DNA of 64,000 bases, taken from NCBI GenBank assembly GCA_012840135.1, contig DUMA01000022.1, forward strand, positions 1 to 64,000, in the 5' to 3' direction. Position 1 is the stretch's first letter. Each line of letters starts with the position of its first letter. A program made the translations under genes and the position numbers. The notes beneath the pieces are model-generated. The model was given only the letters and a program-made list of their open reading frames with translations. It made no database searches and had not been told where the DNA came from. This document shows, piece by piece, positions 19,338 through 29,553 of the stretch. Source of the stretch: Thermoanaerobacterales bacterium (GTDB lineage: Bacteria; Bacillota; Thermosediminibacteria; Thermosediminibacterales; Tepidanaerobacteraceae).

Positions 19338-19970
19338 TTGAGTTCCGACTCAAAAAAATATATTTCCGGGAAAACATCAAAAAAGAATAGAAATAATGAA
19401 AACAACGGAGGTACAAAGGCTAAGTGGGTATATCGGGTTTTTATTTTAGCGTTTGGACTGTCCGTTTTTTTTAGTTTTATTTCTGAAACAGTTATGGACA
19501 GGGTAAACATCATTGTTTCAGTTTTTTTATTGCTGATAATAATAGCCATAGGCATCCTATTTGATATTATAGGTATCGCCGTAACTTCTGCCAGCGAAAC
19601 TCCTTTCCACGCCATGGCTGCAGACAAAGTGCCGGGTGGAAGGGAAGCAGTAAAATTAATACGCAATGCCGATATAGTATCGAATTTTTGCAATGATGTG
19701 GTTGGAGATATTTGCGGGATAGTCAGCGGTGCAGCAGGTGCAGCTATGGTGATTAAAATTCTTGTTCTTGCAAAAAGTATAAATGAAACAGTTTTAAGTA
19801 TATTTATGGCAGGGGTTATTTCGACTTTAACCATAGGCGGTAAGGCTATAGGAAAAGGTATAGCGATAAAGAATTCAAAAAAAGTGGTTCATGGGGTGGC
19901 ATTGTTCCTGAATCTTTTGAAAAAGCGCATGGGGATCGATTTGTTCCCAAGTGGCAATGGTAAAAAGTAA
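19338..19970 (+). CDS. oapA: OLE-associated protein OapA (multi-TM)
   Basis: Immediately 3' of OLE RNA; several TM segments; VTSASETPFHAMAADKVPGGREAVKLIRNADIVSNFCNDVVGDICGIVSGAAG. Confidence 0.87.
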   Translation: MSSDSKKYISGKTSKKNRNNENNGGTKAKWVYRVFILAFGLSVFFSFISETVMDRVNIIVSVFLLLIIIAIGILFDIIGIAVTSASETPFHAMAADKVPGGREAVKLIRNADIVSNFCNDVVGDICGIVSGAAGAAMVIKILVLAKSINETVLSIFMAGVISTLTIGGKAIGKGIAIKNSKKVVHGVALFLNLLKKRMGIDLFPSGNGKK

Positions 19971-19992
19971 TCGATACGATGGGATGATTTAA

Positions 19993-20796
19993 ATGAGCAA
20001 TATAAAGGAACGGCTGGATGTTTTGCTTGTGCAGAAAGGCTTTTTCCCGAGCAGAGAAAGAGCTAAAGCAGAAATTATGGCAGGCAATGTTTATGTGGAA
20101 GACAGGCTTCTTGATAAACCCGGAAGTTTGGTGAATATAGACAGCAGGATAGAGATAAAAGGAAAAGCCATTCCCTATGTCAGCCGCGGAGGATTGAAGT
20201 TGGAAAAAGCCTTATCTGTTTTTAACATACAATCCGAGGGTAAAGTTGCCATCGATGCAGGTGCATCTACTGGTGGCTTTACCGATTGTCTCCTGAAAAA
20301 TGGCGTCCGAAAAGTTTTTGCAGTCGATGTGGGTTATGGTCAGCTTGATTACGGTCTGAGAAATGATCCGAGAGTAGTTGTCTTAGAAAGAACTAATGTG
20401 CGCTATTTGAATATGGAAGATATAGGCGAAATGGTAGATATAATAACAGCTGATCTGTCATTTATATCACTCTCACTGGTTTTTAAACCTTTTAAAGAAT
20501 TGTTGAAAGATGATGGAGATCTGATAGTCCTAATTAAACCCCAATTCGAAGTGGAAAAACAGGAAGTCGGAAAAAATGGTGTAGTAAGAAGCATAAAATT
20601 GCATGAAAAAGCTATAAAAAGAGTCTTCGAAAGCGCCAATGAAAACAACTTTTTTGAATGGGGGCTTGATTTTTCTCCTATTACAGGTCCTAAAGGGAAC
20701 ATCGAATTTCTTGGATGGTTTAAGAAATGCCCGAAGCAGGAAGGGATCATAGATATAGAAAAAGTTGTTGAAAATGCTCATTTAAAATTGCTTTGA
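19993..20796 (+). CDS. tlyA: TlyA family RNA methyltransferase
   Basis: ERLDVLLVQKGFFPSRERAKAEIMAGNVYVEDRLLDKPG (S4); AIDAGASTGGFTDCLLKNG. Confidence 0.95.
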   Translation: MSNIKERLDVLLVQKGFFPSRERAKAEIMAGNVYVEDRLLDKPGSLVNIDSRIEIKGKAIPYVSRGGLKLEKALSVFNIQSEGKVAIDAGASTGGFTDCLLKNGVRKVFAVDVGYGQLDYGLRNDPRVVVLERTNVRYLNMEDIGEMVDIITADLSFISLSLVFKPFKELLKDDGDLIVLIKPQFEVEKQEVGKNGVVRSIKLHEKAIKRVFESANENNFFEWGLDFSPITGPKGNIEFLGWFKKCPKQEGIIDIEKVVENAHLKLL

Positions 20797-20845
20797 AAGG
20801 AAAATTAATTTTTTTGTAGAATTATTGCTTAGGGAAGGAAACTAG

Positions 20846-21367
20846 ATGAATAACCTTTTTTATATTTTTCTCTGGATATTTCTTGGGGCTGCAGCGGCAG
20901 TTACATTTTTAAAATATTTCAGGCGATGGAAAATCAAAAAAAGAATTTTCAAAGCAAGGAAACTGGAGCGCAAAGCGGTGGAATTATTGAAAAAAAACGG
21001 TTTTGAAGTAGTAGAACTTCAAAAAGAAAGTCATTATACACTTTTCATTGACGGGAAACCTTACAAGGCTGCCGTAAAAGCCGATATGATAGTAAAAAAA
21101 CACAATAAAATCTACGTTGCGGAAGTAAAATCCGGTGACCGTTCGCCCTCTCCAAGATTCATAGATACCCGGCGGCAACTTCTGGAATATTATCTCGTGT
21201 ACAGACCCAAAGGATTGCTTCTTGTGGATATGGAAAAAGAAAAAATACGAAAAGTAGAGTATTCCATGTTAAATTCTGGATATCCTTCGTGGCTGGATTA
21301 TGTTGGATGGCCTGCAATAATTCTCTTTGTCGGGTTTATCATAGGTTTTTTAACCAGAGGTGTTTGA
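20846..21367 (+). CDS. Membrane-anchored PD-(D/E)XK nuclease-like protein
   Basis: N- and C-terminal TM segments flank YKAAVKADMIVKKHNKIYVAEVKSG. Confidence 0.6.
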   Translation: MNNLFYIFLWIFLGAAAAVTFLKYFRRWKIKKRIFKARKLERKAVELLKKNGFEVVELQKESHYTLFIDGKPYKAAVKADMIVKKHNKIYVAEVKSGDRSPSPRFIDTRRQLLEYYLVYRPKGLLLVDMEKEKIRKVEYSMLNSGYPSWLDYVGWPAIILFVGFIIGFLTRGV

Positions 21368-21368
21368 C

Positions 21369-22232
21369 ATGAAGACGGTGGGTTTATTCCCAAACATGTT
21401 AAAAAAAAATTCTGTAAGAGTAACCAATGCAGTAATAAACTGGTTTCAAGAAAGAGACTGCAGGGTGCTGATACCGGATAATGTGGCGGAGTCTTTGGAT
21501 GCAACCGCTACCCGAATCGAAAGTGATAAAATTTTTGACAAAATAGATGTTGCAGTAACTCTCGGAGGGGATGGAACTCTCCTGAACATTGCAAGGCAGT
21601 TGGCTCCTTATGAAGTGCCCATACTGGGGATTAACATGGGTCATATGGGTTTTCTGACGGAGATAGAACTTCCCGACTTGTACAGAGATCTTGAATTATT
21701 TGATGAAAATAAGTACTTTATTGATACGCGCATGATGCTGGAAGCTCAGGTTATCCGTGAAAAACGTATTCTTGAAAAATTTATAACCCTGAATGATGCG
21801 GTGGTGACCAAAGGACCTTTTGCCAGATTAATAAGGCTGAAAGTTTTTTCTAACGGAGCATATATAGATACATATCCTTCAGATGGCTTAATTATATCTA
21901 CACCCACCGGTTCCACGGCTTATTCTCTATCAGCCGGTGGCCCCATAATTAATCCTGGTATAGAATTAATATTACTTACCCCAATATGCCCACATACTCT
22001 TAGAAGCAGGTCAATCGTGCTTTCGAAGGATGATATAATAAAAATACAGGTGATCGCAGAACATCCCGAGACTATGCTGACGGTAGATGGACAACAGGGT
22101 TACAGACTTTTGCCCGGGGATGAGGTGATTGTAAAAAAATCCGATTACCGTACCAGACTTATAAGAATTAAAAAAAGAAGTTTCTATGATGTTTTGAGAA
22201 AAAAGCTGACCGAGGTAAATTATAAAGAATAG
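21369..22232 (+). CDS. nadK: NAD kinase
   Basis: [52 protein letters not shown]. Confidence 0.97.
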   Translation: MKTVGLFPNMLKKNSVRVTNAVINWFQERDCRVLIPDNVAESLDATATRIESDKIFDKIDVAVTLGGDGTLLNIARQLAPYEVPILGINMGHMGFLTEIELPDLYRDLELFDENKYFIDTRMMLEAQVIREKRILEKFITLNDAVVTKGPFARLIRLKVFSNGAYIDTYPSDGLIISTPTGSTAYSLSAGGPIINPGIELILLTPICPHTLRSRSIVLSKDDIIKIQVIAEHPETMLTVDGQQGYRLLPGDEVIVKKSDYRTRLIRIKKRSFYDVLRKKLTEVNYKE

Positions 22233-22243
22233 GAGGTAACCTC

Positions 22244-22690
22244 TTGAAAGCCAAACGGCACATGAAAATAAGGGAAATAATCAAAGAAAAACCAATAGAA
22301 ACTCAGGAGGAACTGGCAGAAGAACTTAGAAACCAGGGTTTTAATGTCACCCAGGCTACGGTATCCCGGGATATCAAGGAGTTAAGGCTTATTAAGGTTT
22401 TGAGGGATAATAAACATTACTGCTATGCAGAGCCTGAGAGGAGTGCTTTCATTTCAGATAAGCTGCTTAGGATGTTAAGGGAATCCATCATAAGCATTGC
22501 ATATTCGGAAAATCTGATAGTAATTAAAACCCTGTCAGGTACCGCTCCGGCTGCTGCCGAGGCCATTGATGGCCTGAACTGGAGTGAAATCATAGGAACA
22601 ATAGCGGGAGACAACACTATACTGGTCATAGCCAGTTCAAAATCGGTAGTTAAAGATGTGGTGGAAAAGTTTGAAAATATTATAAAATAA
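22244..22690 (+). CDS. argR: Arginine repressor
   Basis: [56 protein letters not shown]. Confidence 0.97.
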   Translation: MKAKRHMKIREIIKEKPIETQEELAEELRNQGFNVTQATVSRDIKELRLIKVLRDNKHYCYAEPERSAFISDKLLRMLRESIISIAYSENLIVIKTLSGTAPAAAEAIDGLNWSEIIGTIAGDNTILVIASSKSVVKDVVEKFENIIK

Positions 22691-22699
22691 GGAGGCAGT

Positions 22700-24427
22700 T
22701 TGATGCTCCTTAAACTCCATATAAAAGATTTTGCCTTAATAGATGATATTGAAATAACTTTCAGGGATGGTTTGAATATCCTTACAGGAGAGACTGGAGC
22801 TGGAAAATCTATTATTATTGACGCTATAAGTGTAATCATTGGAGAAAGGGCTTCCGTTGAATACATCAGGACAGGCAAGCAAAGCTCGATAATTGAGGCT
22901 GTTTTTGATTGTAAAAACATTGATGTTGTAAAAATACTTGAAGAATACGGTATAGAAAATGAAGACAACCTTCTATTTATTGACAGGGAAATAACCGTTC
23001 AGGGGAGAAGCTTTTGCCATATAAACGGTAAAATTGTGCCGGCTTCCGTTTTAAAAAGAATTGGTAGACATTTGATAGATATTCACGGCCAGCATCAACA
23101 TCAATCCCTTTTAGACAGTCAGAATCACTTACAATTACTGGATTTATTTGGTGCAGAAGATATTGTGGAGGCCAAAAAAAAAGTTCAGGAGTATTACAGA
23201 GAGTACCGGCATCTAATTAAAACAATACAAGACCTGGATAAAAATCGGACGGAATTTAACAGGCAAAAAGATAGACTGAAATATGAGGTTGATGAGATAG
23301 AAAAAGCCGCATTAAAGATTGATGAAGACGTATTGCTGGAAGAAGAAAAACAGATTCTGCAAAATGCAGAAAAAATTTATCAGGTTTTGGAAAAAAGTTA
23401 TAATATTATCTATCGTGGAGAGGATACTCCATCCATTATAGATAGTATAAATACGATAATCGGTGGATTTGAAGAAATAAAAGATTTTTACAGACCGGTC
23501 TGCCCTCATCTTGATTTTTTAAAAAATGTTCTATTTGAATTTGAAGACATATCTTATAATCTGAGGATGTTAAAAGATTCAATTGAATTTGATCCACAGA
23601 GGCTCGATGAAGTCCAGACCAGACTGGATCTTATTGATAGGCTCAGATCTAAATACAACATGAGTATAGCTGAGCTTCTGGATTACAAAAAACAGGCTGC
23701 AGCCAAACTGGATGAAGTGTACAACATTGACGAAGAAATTGACAATTTAAAAGCGAAATTGCAGAACATAACATTAAAACTTGCTGAAAAAGCCAATGAA
23801 CTTCATTTCTTGAGGGAAAAAGTTGCATTGAAGCTGGAAGGGGATATTTCAAAGGAATTAAAAGACCTGGGAATGAAAAACATAAAATTTTCCGTTAATT
23901 TTACCCGGCAGCATGATGAACATGGTATAGAAATAGACAATGCAAAAGTAAAAATCTCAGAAGAAGGTTTTGACCAGGTTGAGTTTATGATTTCCACAAA
24001 TCCCGGAGAACCTCTAAAACCACTGGCTAAAATAATTTCCGGTGGAGAAACATCGCGCATAATGCTGGCTATGAAAAACATAATGGCAAAAGTAGACAAC
24101 ATACCATGCCTTATTTTTGACGAAATTGATACTGGGATTGGAGGGAGGACGGCTCAAATAGTGGGAGAAAAGCTTGCAATGGTGGCCAGAAGCCATCAAG
24201 TTCTGTGCGTGACACATTCACCGCAAATAGCAAGTCTTGGTGATGCTCATTTTTTAATAAAAAAGCAAACCACAGACGGGATAACTTCTACAAAGGTTTC
24301 AGAATTGACAGGTGATGAAAGAATTAATGAATTGGCACGGATGCTTGGAGGGGCCAAAATAACCGATAATACTCTCGCCCATGCCGGAGAAATGCTGGAA
24401 TTGGCAAAAAAAATAAAAAAACCTTAA
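22700..24427 (+). CDS. recN: DNA repair protein RecN
   Basis: LTGETGAGKSIIIDAISVIIGERAS; DIHGQHQHQSLL; ISGGETSRIMLAMKNI. Confidence 0.97.
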   Translation: MMLLKLHIKDFALIDDIEITFRDGLNILTGETGAGKSIIIDAISVIIGERASVEYIRTGKQSSIIEAVFDCKNIDVVKILEEYGIENEDNLLFIDREITVQGRSFCHINGKIVPASVLKRIGRHLIDIHGQHQHQSLLDSQNHLQLLDLFGAEDIVEAKKKVQEYYREYRHLIKTIQDLDKNRTEFNRQKDRLKYEVDEIEKAALKIDEDVLLEEEKQILQNAEKIYQVLEKSYNIIYRGEDTPSIIDSINTIIGGFEEIKDFYRPVCPHLDFLKNVLFEFEDISYNLRMLKDSIEFDPQRLDEVQTRLDLIDRLRSKYNMSIAELLDYKKQAAAKLDEVYNIDEEIDNLKAKLQNITLKLAEKANELHFLREKVALKLEGDISKELKDLGMKNIKFSVNFTRQHDEHGIEIDNAKVKISEEGFDQVEFMISTNPGEPLKPLAKIISGGETSRIMLAMKNIMAKVDNIPCLIFDEIDTGIGGRTAQIVGEKLAMVARSHQVLCVTHSPQIASLGDAHFLIKKQTTDGITSTKVSELTGDERINELARMLGGAKITDNTLAHAGEMLELAKKIKKP

Positions 24428-24440
24428 AAAGCCTAAAAAG

Positions 24441-24463
24441 AGCCCGAAAAGGGCTTTTTTTTT
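24441..24463 (+). terminator. Intrinsic terminator after recN
   Basis: AGCCC-GAAAA-GGGCT followed by a T tract. Confidence 0.85.
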
Positions 24464-24483
24464 GCAAAAATTTACTTTTTTTA

Positions 24484-24546
24484 TTACGGTATAAAAAGAT
24501 TTTTTAAGGGTTATCTTATTCTTCAGACCACTTTTTTATACCGTAA
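24484..24546 (+). repeat. Inverted repeat in spoIVB leader
   Basis: TTACGGTATAAAAAG ... CTTTTTTATACCGTAA; right arm overlaps the start of the AAGGAG SD. Confidence 0.8.
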
Positions 24547-24558
24547 GGAGTGAAAATT

Positions 24559-25875
24559 TTGCAAAATAACAAAGCAAAAAAAATTATTGGTATTTTTTTG
24601 GCATTTTTCATATTAGTAACTGCTGTTGTCCTTGATTATTATAGTTTTTACGATTTTCCGAATGAAATCAGAATAATAGAAGGCAAACAGCAAGAAATAA
24701 AATTTAAAGTTCCATTGACCTTTCAGTTATTTTGCGATCAAAGTGATTTTTTAACTATAAACGGAAACCGAGTAAAAGATAAATTGAATTTAAATTTGAA
24801 GGATCCGGTTATTATCCAATCTTCAAAGCTCGGAACATACAACCTTGAATTCAGATTGCTAGGAATTATTCCCGTCAAAAAGATGACAGTCCATGTTTTA
24901 CCCGAAATCAGAGTTATTCCAGGCGGACATTCCATAGGGGTAAAGTTAAGGCCCAATGGAGTTATAGTGGTTGGATTCGCTTCGGTAGTAGATGAAAACG
25001 GTCAGAGGCATTATCCGGCCCAGGAAGCTGGTATAGAAATCGGGGATACAATTTATATGGTAAACCACCATAAAATATATCAGGCTGATGAATTATCAAG
25101 AATAGTAAATAATGATGAAGACAAGACCGTGGTGCTTTCCATAAAGAGAAACGATAGAATTATAGAAACCAGCTTAAAAGCAGTAAAAAATGATCTGGGA
25201 ATGTATCAAATTGGATTATGGGTGAGGGATATTACGGCAGGTGTTGGAACATTAACGTTTTATGATCCTGAAACCGGGTTTTACGGCGCTCTAGGGCATA
25301 TAATATCTGATGCAGATACAGGCAAAACCATCGAGATAGGTGAAGGTGAAATAATAAGAGCCAGAGTTACATCCATAGCACCGGGGCGAAAGAGCCAGCC
25401 TGGTGAAAAAAGAGGGATTTTTATCCATGAAGATAGGATAATAGGAAATATCCTGGCGAATACATCGTTTGGAATTTTTGGGAAGGCGTACTATCCTTTT
25501 CAAAATCCATACTACGGTTCTTTACCGATAGCCCCTGTAACACAGGTTCATGAAGGTAAAGCCAATATTTTGACTGTGATCAATGGCGAGAAAATAGAAA
25601 AATATGATATAGAAATCCAAAAAATCTTCAGACAAGCTTATCCAAATGGAAAAGGCATGATTATAAAAGTATGCGACCCAGAACTAATAGCCAGGACAGG
25701 CGGGATCATTCAGGGTATGAGCGGAAGTCCAATTATACAGGATGGATATCTGGTGGGAGCTGTAACACATGTCTTTGTAAATGATCCCACAAAAGGTTAC
25801 GGAGTTTTTGCAGAATGGATGATAGAGGAGGTTTCAAAATTACAATCGGGAGCACCTGTTATGAAAAAATATTAG
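24559..25875 (+). CDS. spoIVB: SpoIVB peptidase
   Basis: TTG start after AAGGAG; PDZ region; GALGHIISDADTG; GGIIQGMSGSPIIQDGYLVGAVTHVFVNDPTKGYGV. Confidence 0.95.
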   Translation: MQNNKAKKIIGIFLAFFILVTAVVLDYYSFYDFPNEIRIIEGKQQEIKFKVPLTFQLFCDQSDFLTINGNRVKDKLNLNLKDPVIIQSSKLGTYNLEFRLLGIIPVKKMTVHVLPEIRVIPGGHSIGVKLRPNGVIVVGFASVVDENGQRHYPAQEAGIEIGDTIYMVNHHKIYQADELSRIVNNDEDKTVVLSIKRNDRIIETSLKAVKNDLGMYQIGLWVRDITAGVGTLTFYDPETGFYGALGHIISDADTGKTIEIGEGEIIRARVTSIAPGRKSQPGEKRGIFIHEDRIIGNILANTSFGIFGKAYYPFQNPYYGSLPIAPVTQVHEGKANILTVINGEKIEKYDIEIQKIFRQAYPNGKGMIIKVCDPELIARTGGIIQGMSGSPIIQDGYLVGAVTHVFVNDPTKGYGVFAEWMIEEVSKLQSGAPVMKKY

Positions 25876-25895
25876 AAACAAATTTTGGAATTCTA

Positions 25896-25922
25896 GGAGG
25901 AATATTCCATAATTTGTCGAAT
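25896..25922 (+). promoter_or_regulatory. Sigma-H-type spo0A promoter with overlapping 0A box
   Basis: GGAGGAATA (25896-25904), 11 nt, GTCGAAT (25916-25922); TGTCGAA (25915-25921). Confidence 0.75.
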
Positions 25923-25962
25923 ATAAAAAATATAATATTATTACAAAATAGGGGGGTTTTTT

Positions 25963-26748
25963 TTGAAGGATTTAAAAAAGATAAGACTATTAATCGCTGA
26001 TGACAACAGAGAGTTTTGCAACATGCTTCAGGAATTTTTTCAGGGCGAAAGTGACATGGAAGTGCTGGGCATTGCCCATGATGGTCTGGAAGCCCTGGAA
26101 AAAGTTGAAGAACTTTCTCCTGATGTCTTAATCCTGGATCTTATAATGCCAAATCTTGACGGTTTAGGAGTGATAGAAAAACTGACAGATAAGCTTAAGA
26201 AACCCAAAATCATTGTTCTTTCAGCGGTGGGGCAGGATAAAATTACACAAAAAGCCATAAACCTCGGGGCGGCTTATTATATTGTAAAACCGTTTGACTT
26301 GAATATACTTATTGAGCGCGTCCGGGAAATTACTGAAAACAGCAATTTTGCTATAAAAAAGCAAAAAAGTATAGCAGGGTCAAGTGAAAGAAAAGACAAT
26401 CTCGAAATGGAAATCACCAATATTATTCATGAAATTGGAGTTCCAGCCCATATAAAAGGCTATTTTTACCTCAGAGAAGCCATATATATGGTTATCAATA
26501 ATGTGGAGCTTCTATCTGCAGTAACGAAAGTTCTTTATCCCACGATCGCAAATAAATTCAATACCACACCCAGCAGAGTTGAAAGGGCTATAAGGCATGC
26601 TATAGAAGTTGCATGGAACAGGGGCTGTATCGAAACCATCAATAACCTGTTCGGTTATACAATACCGAAGGAAAAGGGTAAGCCAACAAATTCTGAATTT
26701 ATAGCCATGATTTCGGATAAGTTAAGGATGGAAAGAAAGGCTGGTTAA
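25963..26748 (+). CDS. spo0A: Sporulation transcription factor Spo0A
   Basis: TTG start; receiver [15 protein letters not shown]...[15 protein letters not shown]-terminal [20 protein letters not shown]. Confidence 0.98.
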   Translation: MKDLKKIRLLIADDNREFCNMLQEFFQGESDMEVLGIAHDGLEALEKVEELSPDVLILDLIMPNLDGLGVIEKLTDKLKKPKIIVLSAVGQDKITQKAINLGAAYYIVKPFDLNILIERVREITENSNFAIKKQKSIAGSSERKDNLEMEITNIIHEIGVPAHIKGYFYLREAIYMVINNVELLSAVTKVLYPTIANKFNTTPSRVERAIRHAIEVAWNRGCIETINNLFGYTIPKEKGKPTNSEFIAMISDKLRMERKAG

Positions 26749-26750
26749 AA

Positions 26751-26773
26751 AAGCGCGTAACAACGCGCTTTTT
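26751..26773 (+). terminator. Intrinsic terminator after spo0A
   Basis: AAGCGCGT-AACA-ACGCGCTT-TTT. Confidence 0.88.
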
Positions 26774-26829
26774 GAATTTTTAAGGGGTATATTGGAATAA
26801 TAAATTTAGAAATCGTACGAGGTGTCATT

Positions 26830-27951
26830 ATGGTATACTCTGGAACAGTTGTCGTAGATAAAAGGACTAAAAATTTGCTCAGAAGAATAAAACCAGGACA
26901 GATAGCAGTTATCCAGCATAAAGACCTGGATTTTCTGGCGGCTCAAGAACTGGTGAGACATAAAGTAAAAGCAGTTATTAATTTTGATAAATCTCTAAGC
27001 GGCAATTTTTATACAGAGGGGCCCGAAATATTAATGAAAGCTGGAATTCCGCTGATGGACGCCGAGGCTGATTTCGATGGCATCAAAGAGGGAGATTTTA
27101 TCGAAATAAAAAAAGATGGTTATATATATGTGAACAATATGTTTTTTTGTAAAGCATTTCCAGTGAACGAACAGTTAATCAAGATAAAAGAAAACGAATC
27201 AAAACAGAATTTCTGCAAAGAACTGGAAAAATTTGCTTTAAACACGGTGGATTTTATTCAAAAGGAAAAATACATCCTTTCGGAAAACTTCTGTTTTCCT
27301 GACCTTGATGTAAAACTTGAAGGAAAACATGTGCTGGTAGTGATAAGAGGGAAAGATTATAAAGAAGATCTTTATACTCTTTCATCTTATATTGATGAAA
27401 TGAAACCGGTTTTAATCGGTGTTGATGGTGGAGCCGATGTGCTTCTCGACTATGGTCTGAGGCCCGATATAATTATCGGCGATATGGACAGCATAAGTGA
27501 CCGGGGGTTAATGTGCGGCGCAGAAATAATTGTTCATGCATATACCGATGGAAGGGCACCTGGCCTTGAAAGAATCAAGAAAAAAGGATTAAAATACCAT
27601 ATTCTGTCTGTCCCGGGTACCAGCGAGGATGCCGCTCTTTTGCTGGCCTATGAAAAAAAAGCCAGCCTCATTGTTGCCGTAGGGACCCATACTAATCTTA
27701 TCGACTTCCTGGAAAAAGGCCGGAATGGAATGGCATCAACATTTCTTGTAAGACTGAAGGTGGGACACATACTCATCGACGCAAAAGGGGTTAATAAACT
27801 TTATAGAAGCAATATAAAGATGAAATATGTGGCGGCTGTTTTTTTTGCGGCTTTTTTCCCATTAATGGTAATTGGCACCACATCTCCAGCTTTCCAGCAT
27901 TTGATCAGATTAATGGTATTACAGGTAAAACTTATGTTCGGATTGTTATGA
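26830..27951 (+). CDS. steA: SteA-like protein (thiamin pyrophosphokinase-like fold, C-terminal TM)
   Basis: PVLIGVDGGADVLLDYGLRPDIIIGDMDSISDRGL; paired with a SteB/MctB-like gene. Confidence 0.75.
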   Translation: MVYSGTVVVDKRTKNLLRRIKPGQIAVIQHKDLDFLAAQELVRHKVKAVINFDKSLSGNFYTEGPEILMKAGIPLMDAEADFDGIKEGDFIEIKKDGYIYVNNMFFCKAFPVNEQLIKIKENESKQNFCKELEKFALNTVDFIQKEKYILSENFCFPDLDVKLEGKHVLVVIRGKDYKEDLYTLSSYIDEMKPVLIGVDGGADVLLDYGLRPDIIIGDMDSISDRGLMCGAEIIVHAYTDGRAPGLERIKKKGLKYHILSVPGTSEDAALLLAYEKKASLIVAVGTHTNLIDFLEKGRNGMASTFLVRLKVGHILIDAKGVNKLYRSNIKMKYVAAVFFAAFFPLMVIGTTSPAFQHLIRLMVLQVKLMFGLL

Positions 27952-28703
27952 TGAGGTGGTTTGAATTGTACAGTTTAAAACATTTTACTATTTTATTGAT
28001 TGCGGTTTTCCTGGCGCTGGGCATAGGCATCGCTGTTGGATTTACTGCAAACAGCGATGAAGTCCTGGTAGAACAGCAAAAAAAGACTATAGACAGGCTG
28101 GAAAAGGATTTTAATCGGATAAAAGAAGAAAGCAGGTTAAAAGAACAGCAGCTTCAAGAGGTAAAGTTAAGACAAGCTGAAGAACAGAAATTTCTCGAAC
28201 AGTTATATGACCAATTGTTCAAAGAAAGACTGAAAGGTAAAAAGTTAGCGATTATTGAAACGTCAAAATCAAAAATAACGGAAAACATTACACACTATCT
28301 GGAAAGGACAGGTGCAAAAATCGTTTATACCGTTTCTCTAAAACAAAATTCTTTGAATGATGAACTTGACAGCATTGTTCAGGTACTGGCAGAAGAGAAC
28401 CAGGAGGGTTTTAATTCTATAAAAGAGACAGGCATATTGGAATTTAGCGGAATGTATGATGTGCCTGTAGATCTTTTTATTATTATAAGCAATGATAAGA
28501 ATTCAGATGCAGTTTCCATGGCAAACAAGTTTGCCGAATTCAAAAAAACGATAGCATTGGTTCAGAGTTCTGATGTAAAACACCTGGATTACAAATATAT
28601 TGATAATGTGATTTATATTGACGATGTTGATAGTATCCTGGGGAAGTACCGCTTGATTTCTTCTATACTGGATATATTGAACATGAACGATTTTTCCCAG
28701 TAG
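27948..28703 (+). CDS. Copper transporter MctB/SteB-like membrane protein
   Basis: HFTILLIAVFLALGIGIAVGFTANSDEVLVEQQKKTIDRLEKDF; adjacent to steA. Confidence 0.72.
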   Translation: MMRWFELYSLKHFTILLIAVFLALGIGIAVGFTANSDEVLVEQQKKTIDRLEKDFNRIKEESRLKEQQLQEVKLRQAEEQKFLEQLYDQLFKERLKGKKLAIIETSKSKITENITHYLERTGAKIVYTVSLKQNSLNDELDSIVQVLAEENQEGFNSIKETGILEFSGMYDVPVDLFIIISNDKNSDAVSMANKFAEFKKTIALVQSSDVKHLDYKYIDNVIYIDDVDSILGKYRLISSILDILNMNDFSQ

Positions 28704-28719
28704 ATATGGTGAAAAAACT

Positions 28720-29535
28720 ATGAAAATATTTTACTACTTTTTTTTACCTGCTTTTTTTAGCTATGTTTTAATGAATAATTTTTTACGGTGGGATGGTGCA
28801 ATAGAGAAAGAAAATTATAAAAACCGCAGGATTAAGACAGCCGGCGGAATAGTGATCGTATTATCAGTTTTATTGATATCTTTAACAAGCCTCCTCTGGA
28901 GTTATCAGGATGAAACTCTGATCATCATCATATCGGTAGCATGTATGGGATTTGTAGGGTTTCTGGATGACATATTCGGAAACAGCAGAGCGAAGGGTTT
29001 TAAGGGGCATTTTAAATTGTTGCTAAAAGGGGATATTTCCACAGGGGTTTTGAAAGCTTTTACCGGACTTGCAACATCTGCTGCCATAGCTTTTACGAAT
29101 AAAAATACTAGTTTTTTTCAATTAGCAACAGATACGTTTTTGATAGCCTTTGCCATAAACTCTTTAAACATCCTCGATTTGAGACCCGGCAGAGCTTGCA
29201 AGTTTTTCCTGTTTTCCATGATAATGATCGCAATATACGATATTTTAAAAGGACATGAAAATCTTTACTATCATTTTATACCCATCATTACATCAACCAT
29301 TGTTTTCTTTTATTATGATCTGAAGGAATATGTGATGATGGGCGATACAGGTTCAAATGTTCTGGGAATATGCTTTGGCTTGAGCATGGTATGGATACTG
29401 CCCATGGAGTATAAGATGATTATAGCCGTTTTTCTTTTTTGTTTAAATTTAGCGGCTGAAAAGTCGTCTCTATCGAAAATAATACAAAGATTCAAGTTGT
29501 TGAGATTAATAGATAATATAGGCAGACGGCCGTAA
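28720..29535 (+). CDS. MraY/WecA-like glycosyl-1-phosphate transferase family protein
   Basis: NYKNRRIKTAGGIVIVLSV; GFLDDIFGNSRAKGFKGHFK; NSLNILDLRPGRA; GDTGSNVLG. Confidence 0.8.
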   Translation: MKIFYYFFLPAFFSYVLMNNFLRWDGAIEKENYKNRRIKTAGGIVIVLSVLLISLTSLLWSYQDETLIIIISVACMGFVGFLDDIFGNSRAKGFKGHFKLLLKGDISTGVLKAFTGLATSAAIAFTNKNTSFFQLATDTFLIAFAINSLNILDLRPGRACKFFLFSMIMIAIYDILKGHENLYYHFIPIITSTIVFFYYDLKEYVMMGDTGSNVLGICFGLSMVWILPMEYKMIIAVFLFCLNLAAEKSSLSKIIQRFKLLRLIDNIGRRP

Positions 29536-29553
29536 TCAGAAAGGGGAGATAAA

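Noticed and set aside
22423-22968. 181-aa minus-strand ORF spanning argR/recN
   Set aside because: Antisense to two confident genes; Ser/Ile-rich shadow frame.
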